From the NCBI GenBank assembly GCA_016744795.1, contig JADGDR010000003.1, positions 62,001 through 126,000 on the forward strand: DNA of 64,000 bases, written 5' to 3'. The DNA comes from Sulfurospirillum sp. Lineage in GTDB: Bacteria > Campylobacterota > Campylobacteria > Campylobacterales > Sulfurospirillaceae. Position 1 is the first letter of the stretch. Every line of letters begins with the position of its first letter. Below are positions 54,347 to 64,000 of the stretch, in pieces. A program made the translations under genes and the position numbers. The notes beneath the pieces are model-generated. The model ran no database searches, was not told the DNA's origin, and saw nothing but the letters and a program-made list of their open reading frames with translations.

Positions 54347-55684
54347 TTAAAAGAATATTTTATTTATCATAACAGCCGATACAGCTATTGGAATTATATA
54401 TTTTATCGTAAAATACCATAAGTTAAATACTCTATCATTTAAATAAGGAGACAACGTAGCATAAATACGCTCTTTTTGAATAAAATATCCAACAAAAATT
54501 GCTATCATTATACCAGCTAATGGCATAAGAATTGAAGAACTCAAGAAATCTAAAATATTAAAGAAGCCTTTTCCAGAAAATTTCAATACTTCTGAGAACT
54601 CTTTTGTATTTGATAAAAGTGCTAATGTACCCAATATATATATTGCCGTACCAAGTATACTTAATGCTTTTTTTCTAGACATTTTATGTCTATTTGTTAA
54701 ATAAAGAATTGATGGTTCTATCATAGACACAGCCGACGTAATACCTGCAAAAGCAAGTGCCACAAAGAATAAAAATCCAATTACATTTCCCATAATACCC
54801 ATTTGAGAAAATAAAGGAGGCAAAGAGATAAAAACTAATCCAGCTCCTTGAGTAGGTGCTGCATTAAAATGAAAAATAAATGTAAATATAATAAGCCCAG
54901 CAAATAAGGCTATTGCAGTATCCATAGCAGCAACAATTATAGAAGATTTTACTAAGTTAGTATCTTTTGGTAGAGAAACTGCATATGTAATAATAGTACC
55001 TACACCAAGAGAAAGCGTAAAAAAGGCTTGTCCTACGGCCGCTAAAATAGAATTAGAAGTAACTTTACTCCAATCTGGTACAAACAAAAATGAAACAGCT
55101 TGTCCAAAACCGTCAAGACTTATTGCATAGAAAAACAAAAGAACTAAAATAAATATTAGAGCAGGCATCAGTACTAAATTTACTTTTTCTATTCCTTTAA
55201 TAACTCCTTTTGAAACAATCCAAATTATTAGTGCAAAAGCAATTGTAAATGTAAATAATTGTATTCCTATTTCATTTCCAACCATACCATTAAAGGCATC
55301 TCCAGCTAACTTTATATCTGTAGGTAAGGAGAATATACTAATATATATATATTTAAAAATCCATCCCACTACAACCGTATAAAATGACAATACTAAAACA
55401 CCAGTAAAAACCATGTAACCAGCATATTTCCATATGTTATTTTTTATTGGAGATAGGGTTTCAAAGGCACTTACTGCATCTTTACGAGAAATTTGTCCTA
55501 TTAAAACTTCAGCTAAAAACAGTGATACACCTATAAAAGTAATTGTAAGAAGATAAATAAGAACAAAAGCTCCACCACCATTTTCTCCTGTCATATATGG
55601 AAATTTCCATATATTTCCAAGCCCCACTGCACTTCCTGCAGCAGCTAAGATAAAACCAACTTTGCTAAATCTAGCAACTTTCAT
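54347..55684 (-). CDS. NSS-family sodium-dependent transporter
   Basis: I chose ATG 55684 because AAGGA lies eight bases upstream; the first ATG at 55693 has no spacing. The protein starts with GFILAAAGSAVGLGNIWKFPYMTGENGG, the LeuT-type unwound TM1 with sodium-binding residues, followed by ten more helices. NSS proteins import amino acids or related amines with sodium. At 445 aa it is typical of bacterial members. It lies between the TRAP binding protein and a small unknown gene; the substrate is not evident. Confidence 0.92.
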   Translation of the reverse strand: MKVARFSKVGFILAAAGSAVGLGNIWKFPYMTGENGGGAFVLIYLLTITFIGVSLFLAEVLIGQISRKDAVSAFETLSPIKNNIWKYAGYMVFTGVLVLSFYTVVVGWIFKYIYISIFSLPTDIKLAGDAFNGMVGNEIGIQLFTFTIAFALIIWIVSKGVIKGIEKVNLVLMPALIFILVLLFFYAISLDGFGQAVSFLFVPDWSKVTSNSILAAVGQAFFTLSLGVGTIITYAVSLPKDTNLVKSSIIVAAMDTAIALFAGLIIFTFIFHFNAAPTQGAGLVFISLPPLFSQMGIMGNVIGFLFFVALAFAGITSAVSMIEPSILYLTNRHKMSRKKALSILGTAIYILGTLALLSNTKEFSEVLKFSGKGFFNILDFLSSSILMPLAGIMIAIFVGYFIQKERIYATLSPYLNDRVFNLWYFTIKYIIPIAVSAVMINKIFF

Positions 55685-55776
55685 ATAAAACATCCTTACA
55701 TTTCGAGCCTATGGCTCATAAATTAAAAGCGATTATTTTAGCATAATTTATGTAAAATAGAAAGTTTTGAAAGGAA

Positions 55777-55794
55777 GGTAGCCATAAGGCTACC
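55777..55794. terminator. Terminator of the TRAP binding-protein gene
   Basis: GGTAGCC (55777-55783) and GGCTACC (55788-55794) make a 7-bp GC-rich stem with loop ATAA. On the minus strand it follows the stop codon at 55801 by seven bases and is followed by TTCCTTTC. Confidence 0.7.
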
Positions 55795-55800
55795 CAATGA

Positions 55801-56919
55801 TTAATTTTCTAAAGCAATCATATTTTTTAAGTATGAATACTCAGATATTTTTGTCCATTCACGAGATTTTTTAAGAAAATTTCTTTGAGATTCTATAATT
55901 TCTTTTGTTAAAGGACCTCTTTTCGCCAACTTTACGATAAGTCTATCATTGACAGCTTTCATAGCTTTAAGAACTGGCATTGGAAACTCCTTTATCACAA
56001 TATTTGGATAATCTTTTTTCATCTGTACCCAAGCGTCTGCACTTGCACTATAATTTTCATAATACATATCAGCTGCTGCTGCTTTCATAGCAACCTTAAC
56101 AATAGCTTGTAAATCTTTTGGCAACTTATCAAGTGCTTTTTTATTGACCATAAACTGCATTTCACTTGCTGGTTCATGCCATCCTGTATAATAATATGGA
56201 GCAACTTTATGAAAACCCATCTTTATATCCATACCAGGTCCAACCCACTCAAGTGCATCAATTGTACCACGTTCTAACGCAGTATAAAGCTCACCTCCAG
56301 GAAGATTTGTTACAGTAACACCAAGTTCTGCCATAATCTCTCCAGCGAAACCAGGTATTCTCATTTTAAGACCTTTTAAATCCTTAACACTCTTAATCTC
56401 TTTTCTAAACCATCCACCCATCTGAACACCGGTATTTCCCCCAGGAAATGAGTACATTTTATGTTTAGCATATACTTTTTGCATAAGTTCTAAACCACCA
56501 CCATAATAGAACCATGCAGTCTGTTCAGCTTGAGTCATCCCAAAAGGCATAGATGTAAAGAAAAGAGTATTTATATCTTTACCTTTCCAATAGTATGACC
56601 CTGAATGAGCCATCTGATATTGTCCTAGTTTAGTCATATCAAAAACACCCAATGCTGCTTTATGTTTTTCAGGACCATCTACTTGAATAACTAAACGCCC
56701 ATTTGACATTTCGTTTACCATTTTGGCAAATTTTTGAGGAGGAGAAGATAAAGGAGTAAGATTCTTTGGCCATGACATAGCCAATTTCCAATTAATAACC
56801 TTATGTTTTTTCTCAACTTCTACAACTACCTTTTTTTCAACTACTTTTTGTTCACATCCTGTAAAAGCAAACAAAAGTAATCCAATGAATAAGATAGATA
56901 GACTTCTAAATATTTTCAC
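55801..56919 (-). CDS. dctP: TRAP transporter substrate-binding lipoprotein, keto-acid type
   Basis: The signal ends FTGC, so Cys22 is probably lipidated, which would tether the protein to the membrane. The mature part has the TRAP binding fold: WKLAMSWPKNLTPLSSPPQKFAKMVNEMSNGRL at the start, IRMICP-like MRIPGFAGEIMAELGV, and ALERGTIDALEWVGPGMD, then the W-containing pocket region YTGWHEPASEMQFMVN. These features fit the TakP-like branch that binds keto acids or related carboxylates. It is the probable partner of DctQM at 48.6-50.5 kb, although six other features lie between them. Confidence 0.85.
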   Translation of the reverse strand: MKIFRSLSILFIGLLLFAFTGCEQKVVEKKVVVEVEKKHKVINWKLAMSWPKNLTPLSSPPQKFAKMVNEMSNGRLVIQVDGPEKHKAALGVFDMTKLGQYQMAHSGSYYWKGKDINTLFFTSMPFGMTQAEQTAWFYYGGGLELMQKVYAKHKMYSFPGGNTGVQMGGWFRKEIKSVKDLKGLKMRIPGFAGEIMAELGVTVTNLPGGELYTALERGTIDALEWVGPGMDIKMGFHKVAPYYYTGWHEPASEMQFMVNKKALDKLPKDLQAIVKVAMKAAAADMYYENYSASADAWVQMKKDYPNIVIKEFPMPVLKAMKAVNDRLIVKLAKRGPLTKEIIESQRNFLKKSREWTKISEYSYLKNMIALEN

Positions 56920-57041
56920 AACAATACCCTTTTTTTAATTTTATGTTTAAGCATAGAAGATAATACAAAATATAAAATTAAAGTTTACTTGAATATATAA
57001 TTTTTTTATAATTTTTTTAAAAATGAGTAAATTGGAAGTAA

Positions 57042-57127
57042 TGGTGCGCCAGAGAAGATTTGAACTTCCACGCCCGTTAAGGCACTGCCCCCTCAAGGCA
57101 GCGTGTCTACCGTTCCACCACTGACGC
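57042..57127 (-). tRNA. tRNA-Leu (GAG)
   Basis: The minus strand folds as a class II tRNA: acceptor GCGTCAG pairs with CTGGCGC, discriminator A and encoded CCA follow. D arm has GTGGAACGGTAGACAC, the anticodon stem CTGCC/GGCAG encloses loop TTGAGGG with anticodon GAG, then a long variable arm (TGCCTTAACGGGCG) and T arm GGAAG-TTCAAAT-CTTCT. It is complete and stands alone between dctP and atpE. Confidence 0.95.
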
Positions 57128-57181
57128 ACAATAAATAATTAAAATGAAGATTAAGAGGCTACAAATTGTAGCCACGTTTTA

Positions 57182-57481
57182 TTACATAAATGGATTTGCA
57201 TAAAGTGCAATCAAAGATACAACAAGTGCATAAATAACTTGTGCTTCAATCATCGCTAGTGCAATAAACATTGTAGTCATTAGCTTTCCACCAAGACCTG
57301 GGTTTCTTGCAGTTCCTGCAATAGTTGCAGCAGCAGTATTACCCATACCTACAGCTCCACCAAGTGCAGCTAATCCAAGACCAACAGATGCAGCCAATAC
57401 TGAGTATGATTTAAGCATCTCACCGTCACCAGCAAGTGCAGCTGATGCAAGTGCTAACATTAAAAATATAACTTTTTTCAT
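57182..57481 (-). CDS. atpE: ATP synthase F0 subunit c
   Basis: 99 aa: an N-terminal signal-like helix (KKVIFLMLALASAALA), then the two membrane helices of the rotor subunit. The ion-binding carboxylate is Glu79 in MIEAQVIYALV. The residue after it is alanine, not serine or threonine as in typical sodium c-rings, so a proton-driven ring is more likely despite the sodium genes nearby. The polar loop is ARNPG. It lies alone, away from the other F0F1 genes. Confidence 0.93.
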   Translation of the reverse strand: MKKVIFLMLALASAALAGDGEMLKSYSVLAASVGLGLAALGGAVGMGNTAAATIAGTARNPGLGGKLMTTMFIALAMIEAQVIYALVVSLIALYANPFM

Positions 57482-57549
57482 AAAGTTCTCCTAAAAAAAT
57501 TTACAAAGTCCGTTCGGATAGTTTCCCTACTTACCACTTTGTTTCGAGT

Positions 57550-57580
57550 GGGATTTTAGCCAAAGTTTGGTTAAAATCCC
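57550..57580. terminator. Terminator between pnp and atpE
   Basis: GGGATTTTAGCCAAA (57550-57564) pairs with TTTGGTTAAAATCCC (57566-57580), one G-T wobble in 15 pairs. It lies ten bases after the pnp stop on the minus strand, and plus-strand TTTAAG follows. A one-base loop is impossible sterically, so the innermost pairs would open to a loop of seven. Confidence 0.75.
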
Positions 57581-57589
57581 TTTAAGTTA

Positions 57590-59827
57590 CTATTTCTCTA
57601 ATCCTAGTCCAATTTTTCTTCCATTTTGTTCTAAAACTTTTACTTTTACTTTTTGATCAATTTCAAGATAATCACTAACCTTTTCAACTCTATGATCTGC
57701 TATTTTTGAGATATGAAGAAGTCCATCAACTTCACCAGGAAGCTGAACAAATGCTCCAAAATCCACAATACGAACAACAGTTCCTTCTAGAATTTCTCCT
57801 TCAGCAAATTTAGGCATTGGTTTTTCTTCTCTTCGAGGTCTTCCACCTCCTCTATTATCTCTTCCACCACGTCCGCCAAATGATGGTTTATTTACAATAT
57901 CCATAATTTCACTTTTAGCAGCTTCAACTTTTGTTTTATTTCCACCTGCAATCTTTACTTCACCCTTATCTCTTTCAAGGTCAATTGATACTTCAAATTT
58001 TTCAATTAATTCACGTATAACTTTACCACCTTGTCCAATTATATCTACTATTTTTGAAGGATCAATACTAAAAAGTTCAAGCTTAGGAAGTATATCACTA
58101 TTGATTTGTATCTCTTTATCTGCTTCTTCCATAATACCAAGAATATGATCACGTCCATCTTTTGCTTGATATAATGCTTCTTTTAGAACATCACGTGATA
58201 CACCACCAAGTTTAATATCCATTTGAAGTGCTGTAATTCCATCTCTTGTTCCAGCTACTTTAAAATCCATATCTCCATCATGATCTTCAAGTCCCATAAT
58301 ATCGGTTAGAACTGCATGTTTATCACCTTCAAAAACAAGTCCCATAGCAATTCCAGCTACAAGCTTACTTGTTTCAAGCCCAGCAGCACGAAGAGCAAGT
58401 GAACCTGCACAAATAGTAGCTTGAGAAGATGAACCATTTGATTCAAGAATTTCTGAAACTAATCTAATAGTTTGGAGTCTATTTGGATCGAGTAATGGCT
58501 CTAATGCACGACGTGCTAGATTACCATGACCTAATTCTCTACGTCCAGGAGGTCTAAGTGGTCCTGCTTCCCCCACTGAAAAACCTGGAAAGTTATAATT
58601 CACCATAAAATCATCAGTTGCTACATTTTTCTCAGTAAGTTTATCAAACATCTGACCATCTTTATCACCACCTAAGGTAATGATAGCAAGTGCTTGAGTC
58701 TGTCCTCTTGTAAAAAGACAACTTCCATGTGCATTTGGAAGTAAGTTAGTTTCAATGCTAATAGGTCTAACTTCTGTTAAACTTCTTCCATCAGCTCTTA
58801 CTCTTTCATACACTATCATTTCACGAACTATTTTTTTCTTGTACTCATTTACAACAGCACTTACAAGCTCTTTTTCCCACTCTTCTTTAATCGCAACTTC
58901 GTCAGTCATAATTGTTTTAATAATAGCATCTAAATCTCTAGCTCTTTCACTTTTTGCCATTTTTTCAACTGCAAGTTTAACATCTTCTTTGTAAAACTCA
59001 TCTACATAGGTATAAATAGAGTCATTTTTCAAATTTTCTTTATATTCAAGCTTAGCATCATCTTTTTTAAGTGGCGTAAAAGTTGTTTCATATGCAGTTG
59101 TAGCTGTAGTTATTGCACTTTGTGCTTCGTCAATCGCTTTTAATATTGCATCTTCATCAAACTCATTTGCACTGTGAGATGCAACTAAACTTTCACATAA
59201 AGCAGGATCAAGCATAGGATCAATTGCTGCAATAGGCATAGGGATTGATTCACTTGTTGCAATTGAACGCATTTCAATCATGAGAAGCTCTTCTTTTGTT
59301 CCAGCAACAAATAAATCTAGTGAGCTCTGCTTTAATTCGCTGTTAGTAGGATTAACGACATAATCACCATCTATAAAACCAATTCTAACACCAGCAACAT
59401 TTTTATTAATTGGTATATCTGAAATATACATTGCTGCACTTGCTGCATTCAAGGCTGCTACTTGAAGATCTACTTCAGGATCACAACTAAGTACAAAAAG
59501 TGTAAGCTGAGTTGGATACGCATAACCATCAGGGAAAAGTGGTCTTAAACTTCTGTCAATTACTCGTGATGTTAGTGTTTCAAAATCACCTGGTTTTGTC
59601 TCTCTTTTTATATATCCACCAGGGATTCGTCCTGCAGCATAAGTTTTCTCTATGTATTGAACAGTTAACGGAACAAAATTTCCATCTACTGGATTTTCAT
59701 CTCTTGAAACTGCTGCTAATATAACTGTATCTTTTATCTTTAACATTACTGACCCAGCTGCTTGACGAGCAACTTTGCCTATATCGTATATCTCTTCTTG
59801 ATTATTTACGTCTATTTTATATTCCAT
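57590..59827 (-). CDS. pnp: Polyribonucleotide nucleotidyltransferase
   Basis: 745 aa with two RNase PH-like domains ([52 protein letters not shown]), a helical domain between them, then KH ([22 protein letters not shown]) and S1 ([30 protein letters not shown]). A Gly/Arg-rich stretch (about 660-680) separates the KH and S1 domains, and is not found in all homologues. It degrades RNA from the 3' end with phosphate. GAGGAG in the preceding gene's last codons is its ribosome site. Confidence 0.97.
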   Translation of the reverse strand: MEYKIDVNNQEEIYDIGKVARQAAGSVMLKIKDTVILAAVSRDENPVDGNFVPLTVQYIEKTYAAGRIPGGYIKRETKPGDFETLTSRVIDRSLRPLFPDGYAYPTQLTLFVLSCDPEVDLQVAALNAASAAMYISDIPINKNVAGVRIGFIDGDYVVNPTNSELKQSSLDLFVAGTKEELLMIEMRSIATSESIPMPIAAIDPMLDPALCESLVASHSANEFDEDAILKAIDEAQSAITTATTAYETTFTPLKKDDAKLEYKENLKNDSIYTYVDEFYKEDVKLAVEKMAKSERARDLDAIIKTIMTDEVAIKEEWEKELVSAVVNEYKKKIVREMIVYERVRADGRSLTEVRPISIETNLLPNAHGSCLFTRGQTQALAIITLGGDKDGQMFDKLTEKNVATDDFMVNYNFPGFSVGEAGPLRPPGRRELGHGNLARRALEPLLDPNRLQTIRLVSEILESNGSSSQATICAGSLALRAAGLETSKLVAGIAMGLVFEGDKHAVLTDIMGLEDHDGDMDFKVAGTRDGITALQMDIKLGGVSRDVLKEALYQAKDGRDHILGIMEEADKEIQINSDILPKLELFSIDPSKIVDIIGQGGKVIRELIEKFEVSIDLERDKGEVKIAGGNKTKVEAAKSEIMDIVNKPSFGGRGGRDNRGGGRPRREEKPMPKFAEGEILEGTVVRIVDFGAFVQLPGEVDGLLHISKIADHRVEKVSDYLEIDQKVKVKVLEQNGRKIGLGLEK

Positions 59828-60523
59828 CTATTTTTCTCCTCTTTTTTGGAACGGTAAGTAATTATTGCTATTACTAATTATCTCTAACACCGCATCAGTG
59901 TCTAACTCTTTTAACATTTGATAATAAAACTCTACGTCTACAAAATTTGAAATTTTATGCACAAAAAATATCTCATCTGTTACAGGTTCCAAGGACTGAG
60001 CAACATCCGCTGAAAGTAATGGGGTAGCATATGCTACTGATTTAGCACCACCGTTTATAACAGTTTTTATTGATGACATAACTGTCAACCCTGTTTCACA
60101 TCCCTCATCTATCAACAAAACATTTTTGCCCTTCAAAGAACCAATTAAATCTCCTTTTCTGTATTTGTATACTTTTGGCAATATTTTTTCCTCATACTGC
60201 CTATGTGCTTCTCCATATATAAAGTCTAAATTTATTCCAAAAGAGTCAACTAATTCATTATGCAAAACTATCTCTTCTGTTTCGCTTACCATTCCTATTG
60301 TACAATCTTTATTATTTGGTGCACATATTGGTTCACAAAACAATAAATCATAATTTAGGTTTAGTTTTTCTGCTATTGAATTAATAATAGGTATTGCCTG
60401 TGTTGAAATGCATACAAGCAACCATTTATCCTCTTCCATTTTACTTTTTGGTAAAATGTCAAACAATTTTGTTGTTGCGTCTGCCCTATTATCGAATATC
60501 TGTTTGCTTATATCATTGAGCAC
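59828..60523 (-). CDS. Phosphoribosyltransferase-like protein
   Basis: 231 aa. The PRPP-binding loop is LLIDEGCETGLT (136-146), matching the PRTase consensus with two acidic residues followed by TG. The start is GTG 60523, ten bases inside lptD, and it ends directly before the pnp start. CIPSTQAIP-like CISTQAIP near residue 40 is probably the pyrophosphate loop. The family is related to small nucleobase PRTases; the exact base is not readable. It belongs to the purD-lptD-pnp cluster. Confidence 0.8.
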   Translation of the reverse strand: MLNDISKQIFDNRADATTKLFDILPKSKMEEDKWLLVCISTQAIPIINSIAEKLNLNYDLLFCEPICAPNNKDCTIGMVSETEEIVLHNELVDSFGINLDFIYGEAHRQYEEKILPKVYKYRKGDLIGSLKGKNVLLIDEGCETGLTVMSSIKTVINGGAKSVAYATPLLSADVAQSLEPVTDEIFFVHKISNFVDVEFYYQMLKELDTDAVLEIISNSNNYLPFQKRGEK

Positions 60524-62636
60524 TTTTACTCTCTTTTGTAAAATCGTAACTTATCCCACCTAAAGGATACAAATTAAATGTCAAATATACACCTCTTTTA
60601 TTTGTAGAACCTTTTGATGAACTATTTGGCTCTATCTCTTCTCTATACGATAAGCGATAATCCCAACATTTTTTCTTCATAGTCCACCCAATTTGCCAAG
60701 ACTTAAAATAATCATCTTCTATATCATAATTCATACTTGCAAATAGATTATAGTTTTTTATGTAGTTAGTGTCAATAGACAGAGTAAGATAGTTATCAAC
60801 CTCATCTTTACTATCTTTTTGATACGTATGAATAAAACTTGTTGTGTAATCTTCTATCTTCCAGTTCAAAGATGTTTGGAACTTTGAAAATCTAGAAAAT
60901 TCATGAGAGTAGTTTAACAAATTACCTAACGTCAAATCTTTACTAAAATACAGATAAATATTGTTACTTAAATCTTCATACTTGTATTCATTAGAAGCTA
61001 AATCACCCATAATGATTGATTGTCTCAATGAATGACTAAGTAATTTTCTTCCTTCTTTATTATAAAAAAACTCAATCAAATTAATCGAAATATTCTCTTG
61101 TGTATTTAAAAGCAAAGAGTTAAACTCATCTAAGGACGTATCATCTTCGATTACTTTAAATCCATCACTTTTTTTACTTTTGCCTGGTATAGTGTATTCA
61201 AGACCAAGGTACATAGTATGATAAAAACTTTCATATGGTTTTGCTAACTCAGTGAAAAGTGAAAATCTATGAAAATTTTGAATTACATTACCACCACCAG
61301 ATTTTGAACCATCTTCATAATTTACTTTAGCAACATAAAGATTTTCACTCACTTTAAAATGCAAAAAATCATTTAATAAAGAAAAGTATACTGTCATAGG
61401 AGCATCAATTTGGTGAGTTATTGCCTCAAACCCATCTTTACTCATAAAATTAGTAGCTTGATAATCTACAGAGTAAAAAACATTATCTAATAATATATTA
61501 TTAGAAAATCTATGATAATGAAAAGATGGGACTTCTTGAGTTGTCCCATCTTTTGTTTCTTCTATAGAATTATCATTTTTACCTTTTTTTGTAGCAATAT
61601 AATACTTAGCATACAAACCAAAGTAATCTAAATCTCTTTTCATATAATAATTAAAAGTTGATTGGACTAAAGAATCATAATTTTTTTCATCATTATCAAT
61701 TGTATTAAAATAATCTATATCATTAAGATAATTAAAGTCTATCCACAATCCATCTTCTGTATCTGTATCAAAATATTCACTAAAAAGTTTACTTCTATCA
61801 TATTTTATTGTATATCCATAGTGTTTATCATTTTTTTCTAAATAATCATTTTTTTCTAAATAATCTTTTTTTTCTTTAAACTGTCCTAGTGAAATCTCTC
61901 CGGTTGAGTACGGAGAATCTGCAAAACGCAAAGTTCCATGAAGCCCTATACCACGATTTGTTCTTATTTGTGGATTAAGTTGAAAATCCCAATTTGCCTG
62001 TGGTGCAAAATATATGGGTTGCATATAGTAAAAACCCTCATCACTACCAAATGAAATCTCAGGGCGTAAAAATCCCGTTCGTCTTGTTGTATCTGTTGGA
62101 AAAGAAAAATAAGGAAGATAAAATATAGGAACATCTGCTATATAAAATAGTGTATTATATGTATATAAAAATTGTTTTTTTCTATCATACTCACCAGTTG
62201 TAAATCCAATCTTCCAATCTGGATTTTGAACATCACAACTAGAAAGAATTGATTTTTTTGTAATGTAATATTTTGCATCGAACTCTGCATTATTGCACTT
62301 TAACCACATTTGTGACGCACCAGTATAAGCAAACATTGGTGTTAAATTACCACTATCATTATGCACATTTAATTTGGCATACCCACTTCTTGTAGAAAAT
62401 GAGGTTCCTTGCATTATAGTGATATTTCCTATTAACTCTAAATCACTTGTATTATAATCATAATAGGCTTCATCTGCAGTGATAATATATTTATCACTAT
62501 ATAAAACAACATCATCTTTAGCATGAACTATAGTAGATTCTTTATCTAAAGTTTTTGCCAAAATCTCTATTTTTTGTGTTTGTGCTTGTAATATTCCTAT
62601 GCTTATAGACAAAAATAGTATTAATCTAGAAAGCAT
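60513..62636 (-). CDS. lptD: LPS-assembly protein LptD
   Basis: Signal MLSRLILFLSISIGILQA, then a periplasmic OstA-type domain (about 22-130) with DDVVLYSDKYIITADEAYYDYNTSDLELIGN. The rest is a large outer-membrane beta barrel with alternating aromatic strands, starting IPIFYLPYFSFPTDTTRRTGFLRPE and ending YPLGGISYDFTKE. At 707 aa it is of normal size for this group. It inserts LPS or LOS in the outer leaflet with LptE. The stop overlaps the GTG of the phosphoribosyltransferase gene. Confidence 0.95.
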   Translation of the reverse strand: MLSRLILFLSISIGILQAQTQKIEILAKTLDKESTIVHAKDDVVLYSDKYIITADEAYYDYNTSDLELIGNITIMQGTSFSTRSGYAKLNVHNDSGNLTPMFAYTGASQMWLKCNNAEFDAKYYITKKSILSSCDVQNPDWKIGFTTGEYDRKKQFLYTYNTLFYIADVPIFYLPYFSFPTDTTRRTGFLRPEISFGSDEGFYYMQPIYFAPQANWDFQLNPQIRTNRGIGLHGTLRFADSPYSTGEISLGQFKEKKDYLEKNDYLEKNDKHYGYTIKYDRSKLFSEYFDTDTEDGLWIDFNYLNDIDYFNTIDNDEKNYDSLVQSTFNYYMKRDLDYFGLYAKYYIATKKGKNDNSIEETKDGTTQEVPSFHYHRFSNNILLDNVFYSVDYQATNFMSKDGFEAITHQIDAPMTVYFSLLNDFLHFKVSENLYVAKVNYEDGSKSGGGNVIQNFHRFSLFTELAKPYESFYHTMYLGLEYTIPGKSKKSDGFKVIEDDTSLDEFNSLLLNTQENISINLIEFFYNKEGRKLLSHSLRQSIIMGDLASNEYKYEDLSNNIYLYFSKDLTLGNLLNYSHEFSRFSKFQTSLNWKIEDYTTSFIHTYQKDSKDEVDNYLTLSIDTNYIKNYNLFASMNYDIEDDYFKSWQIGWTMKKKCWDYRLSYREEIEPNSSSKGSTNKRGVYLTFNLYPLGGISYDFTKESKSAQ

Positions 62637-63081
62637 CTACAACCAATGTACGTCCAGCTTTATCATGCCATGATTCTCTTTTTGGATTCATAAAGGCCCA
62701 TATAAAACCTAGATAAAAAATAGACTCGCTAATAATTCTTACTGTAGATCTGTTCAAAGCATAAATCAATAGTGGATTTTCCAAATCATTAATTGAAATT
62801 ACTTTTATCTTCATAAAAATTTTACCTAAAGTTGCACCATACATCCAAACAAAAAAAGTTTGATATATGACTTTTAAAATCATAATATAAAGTACCAAAC
62901 CATTTATCATATTTATCGTCTCTTCGACATTTTGACTCTCTTTTATAGAACCAATATAAATCATAACAAATAAAAATGATACTAGTACTTCATCTATGAT
63001 ATAAGCAAAAAATCTTTTTGGAAATGAAGCAAGAGTTATATTTTCTCTCTCAAATTTTTCTATTACCTCAGCTTCAGTCAT
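62626..63081 (-). CDS. RDD-family membrane protein
   Basis: 151 aa with the RDD pattern: FPKRFFAYIIDEVLVSFLFV at the start (Arg and two Asp in helix 1), then two or three further hydrophobic helices, GATLGKIFMKIKVI after TM2 and ESWHDKAGRTLVVDAF at the end, the usual HDK/T..V box. The role of RDD proteins is unclear. It shares one base with the purD stop (TAATG) and overlaps lptD. Confidence 0.9.
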   Translation of the reverse strand: MTEAEVIEKFERENITLASFPKRFFAYIIDEVLVSFLFVMIYIGSIKESQNVEETINMINGLVLYIMILKVIYQTFFVWMYGATLGKIFMKIKVISINDLENPLLIYALNRSTVRIISESIFYLGFIWAFMNPKRESWHDKAGRTLVVDAF

Positions 63082-64000
63082 TATTTTAGTGCCTGATATG
63101 CTATATCTGTTCTAAATTTTTTACCAACAAAATGTATGTCTCCACATCTGTCATAAGCTCGGTTACGTGCTTCTTCTATGCTATTTCCTAGTCCAACACA
63201 AAGAAGGACTCTTCCTCCTGTGGCATAAAGTTTATCATCTTCTAACGTAACACCAGCATAAGATATATGTGTATTATCTAATACCTCTTTGTCTACTGAA
63301 TCATTTACAATAATCTCAGCAGGTTTTGAGCTTTTATAAGGATAGTGCTCACTTGCCATAACTACGCATACGGCATACTCATTACTAAGTTCTATTTTTA
63401 AGTTTTTTAAATCTTTTGTTGCCGCTTTATAAAAAAGTTCACTTGGAGGTGATTTTAAAAGTGGCATAAGTATTTCACACTCTGGATCTCCAAAACGAAC
63501 ATTATATTCTAATACTATTGGTTCACCATTTACTACCATAATACCTATAAAAAGTACACCCTCAAAAGGATAACCTTCATCTCTCATTCCCTTTAAAGTT
63601 GGATCTACTACTCTCTCATTTATCTTTTTATAAAGCTCATCATTTATAAGCGGGGTTGGAGCATATGCACCCATACCTCCTGTATTTGGCCCTTTATCGC
63701 CATCAAGCAATCTTTTGTGATCTTGCGCGGCGGGAAGTATTTTATAATCTTCACCATCACATATTGCAAAAACAGAAAGTTCATAACCATCTAAAAATTC
63801 TTCAACTACTATAGAAGTTCCAGCATCTCCAAAACTCTCTCCACTTAACATATCTGATGCAGCTTTTTTTGCTTCTTCATGGCTAGTTGCAATTATAACC
63901 CCTTTACCAGCACACAAGCCATCTGCTTTTACTACAATTGGAGTTTGAAGTGAATCTATAAAATCATTTGCTATTTTTATATTTGTTGTTTCAATAAATG
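63081..64000 (-). CDS. purD: Phosphoribosylamine--glycine ligase, partial
   Basis: The frame is open to the window edge, so the N-terminus is missing; the first visible residues are [22 protein letters not shown]-grasp signs follow: [62 protein letters not shown]. It joins glycine to phosphoribosylamine in purine synthesis. It is the first gene visible of the minus-strand cluster purD-RDD-lptD-PRTase-pnp. Confidence 0.96.
   Translation of the reverse strand, partial: FIETTNIKIANDFIDSLQTPIVVKADGLCAGKGVIIATSHEEAKKAASDMLSGESFGDAGTSIVVEEFLDGYELSVFAICDGEDYKILPAAQDHKRLLDGDKGPNTGGMGAYAPTPLINDELYKKINERVVDPTLKGMRDEGYPFEGVLFIGIMVVNGEPIVLEYNVRFGDPECEILMPLLKSPPSELFYKAATKDLKNLKIELSNEYAVCVVMASEHYPYKSSKPAEIIVNDSVDKEVLDNTHISYAGVTLEDDKLYATGGRVLLCVGLGNSIEEARNRAYDRCGDIHFVGKKFRTDIAYQALK

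Noticed and set aside
46947-57129. Minus-strand frame over the tRNA-Leu (56947-57129) as a protein
   Set aside because: It covers the tRNA gene itself and has no ribosome site.
57182-57481. Sodium-type ATP synthase c subunit, given the sodium genes nearby
   Set aside because: The ion-site glutamate is followed by alanine, without the Ser/Thr expected for sodium binding.

Overview
The window looks like chromosomal DNA of a Campylobacterota (former Epsilonproteobacteria) species, most likely a Sulfurimonas-like bacterium. It is AT-rich. It carries the core string pheS-pheT-aroA-ispH-rpsA-serA, a MutS fused to an HNH nuclease (the MutS7 type reported from Epsilonproteobacteria, giant viruses and octocoral mitochondria), histidine kinases with an AHQW H-box, and multihaem cytochrome and superoxide reductase genes. 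The genus is inferred from gene content and order, not from any search.

Region 1 (1 to about 16.1 kb) is a composite genomic island. It holds a WYL regulator divergent from a small membrane-protein operon; a secreted protein built of 27-residue tryptophan repeats; an Xre regulator; a NYN-LOTUS RNA-binding protein; an inovirus-Gp2/YfjJ-like replication protein beside a nested hairpin; an orphan HicA with a very acidic 48-aa partner; and a plasmid-style operon (DUF932, Gp157-like, Rad52-family annealing protein, DUF2958). An excisionase-like gene and a serine-recombinase relative without catalytic residues follow. At 11.98-13.45 kb there is an attP-like arrangement: two TGTACCCCA repeats, the 3' half of a tRNA-Sec (selC) gene and a tyrosine integrase. 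The island ends with a HEPN-like gene, a broken small gene and a class II Fic protein.

Region 2 (16.1-30.6 kb) has a Tat-exported superoxide reductase-like protein, mutS7, a CBS-PAS-GGDEF-EAL c-di-GMP protein, efp, a four-gene RND efflux operon whose permease is split over two overlapping genes, and a large unknown membrane protein.

Region 3 (30.6-43.0 kb) is core metabolism and translation: serA, a membrane-anchored unknown, rpsA, ispH, aroA, pheT and pheS on the minus strand, then a pentahaem cytochrome and a HIT protein on the plus strand, convergent with argH.

Region 4 (43.0-56.9 kb) is a C4/keto-acid and sodium module: PEP carboxykinase, the oxaloacetate decarboxylase sodium pump (oadB, oadA, oadG), a TRAP transporter (large, small and binding subunits), a two-component system inserted in the TRAP cluster, and an NSS-type sodium symporter. 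Together these would import organic acids with sodium, decarboxylate oxaloacetate to pump sodium out, and route oxaloacetate to PEP.

Region 5 (57-64 kb) has tRNA-Leu(GAG), atpE, and a tightly packed minus-strand cluster purD-RDD protein-lptD-phosphoribosyltransferase-pnp. The left-most gene and purD run off the window.

Two signals outside the gene list stand out. The palindrome TACATGTA, often extended to TTTACATGTAAA, occurs about fifteen times in 16.1-54.1 kb and was not found in the island. A tandem repeat next to pckA keeps its hairpin through paired base changes.
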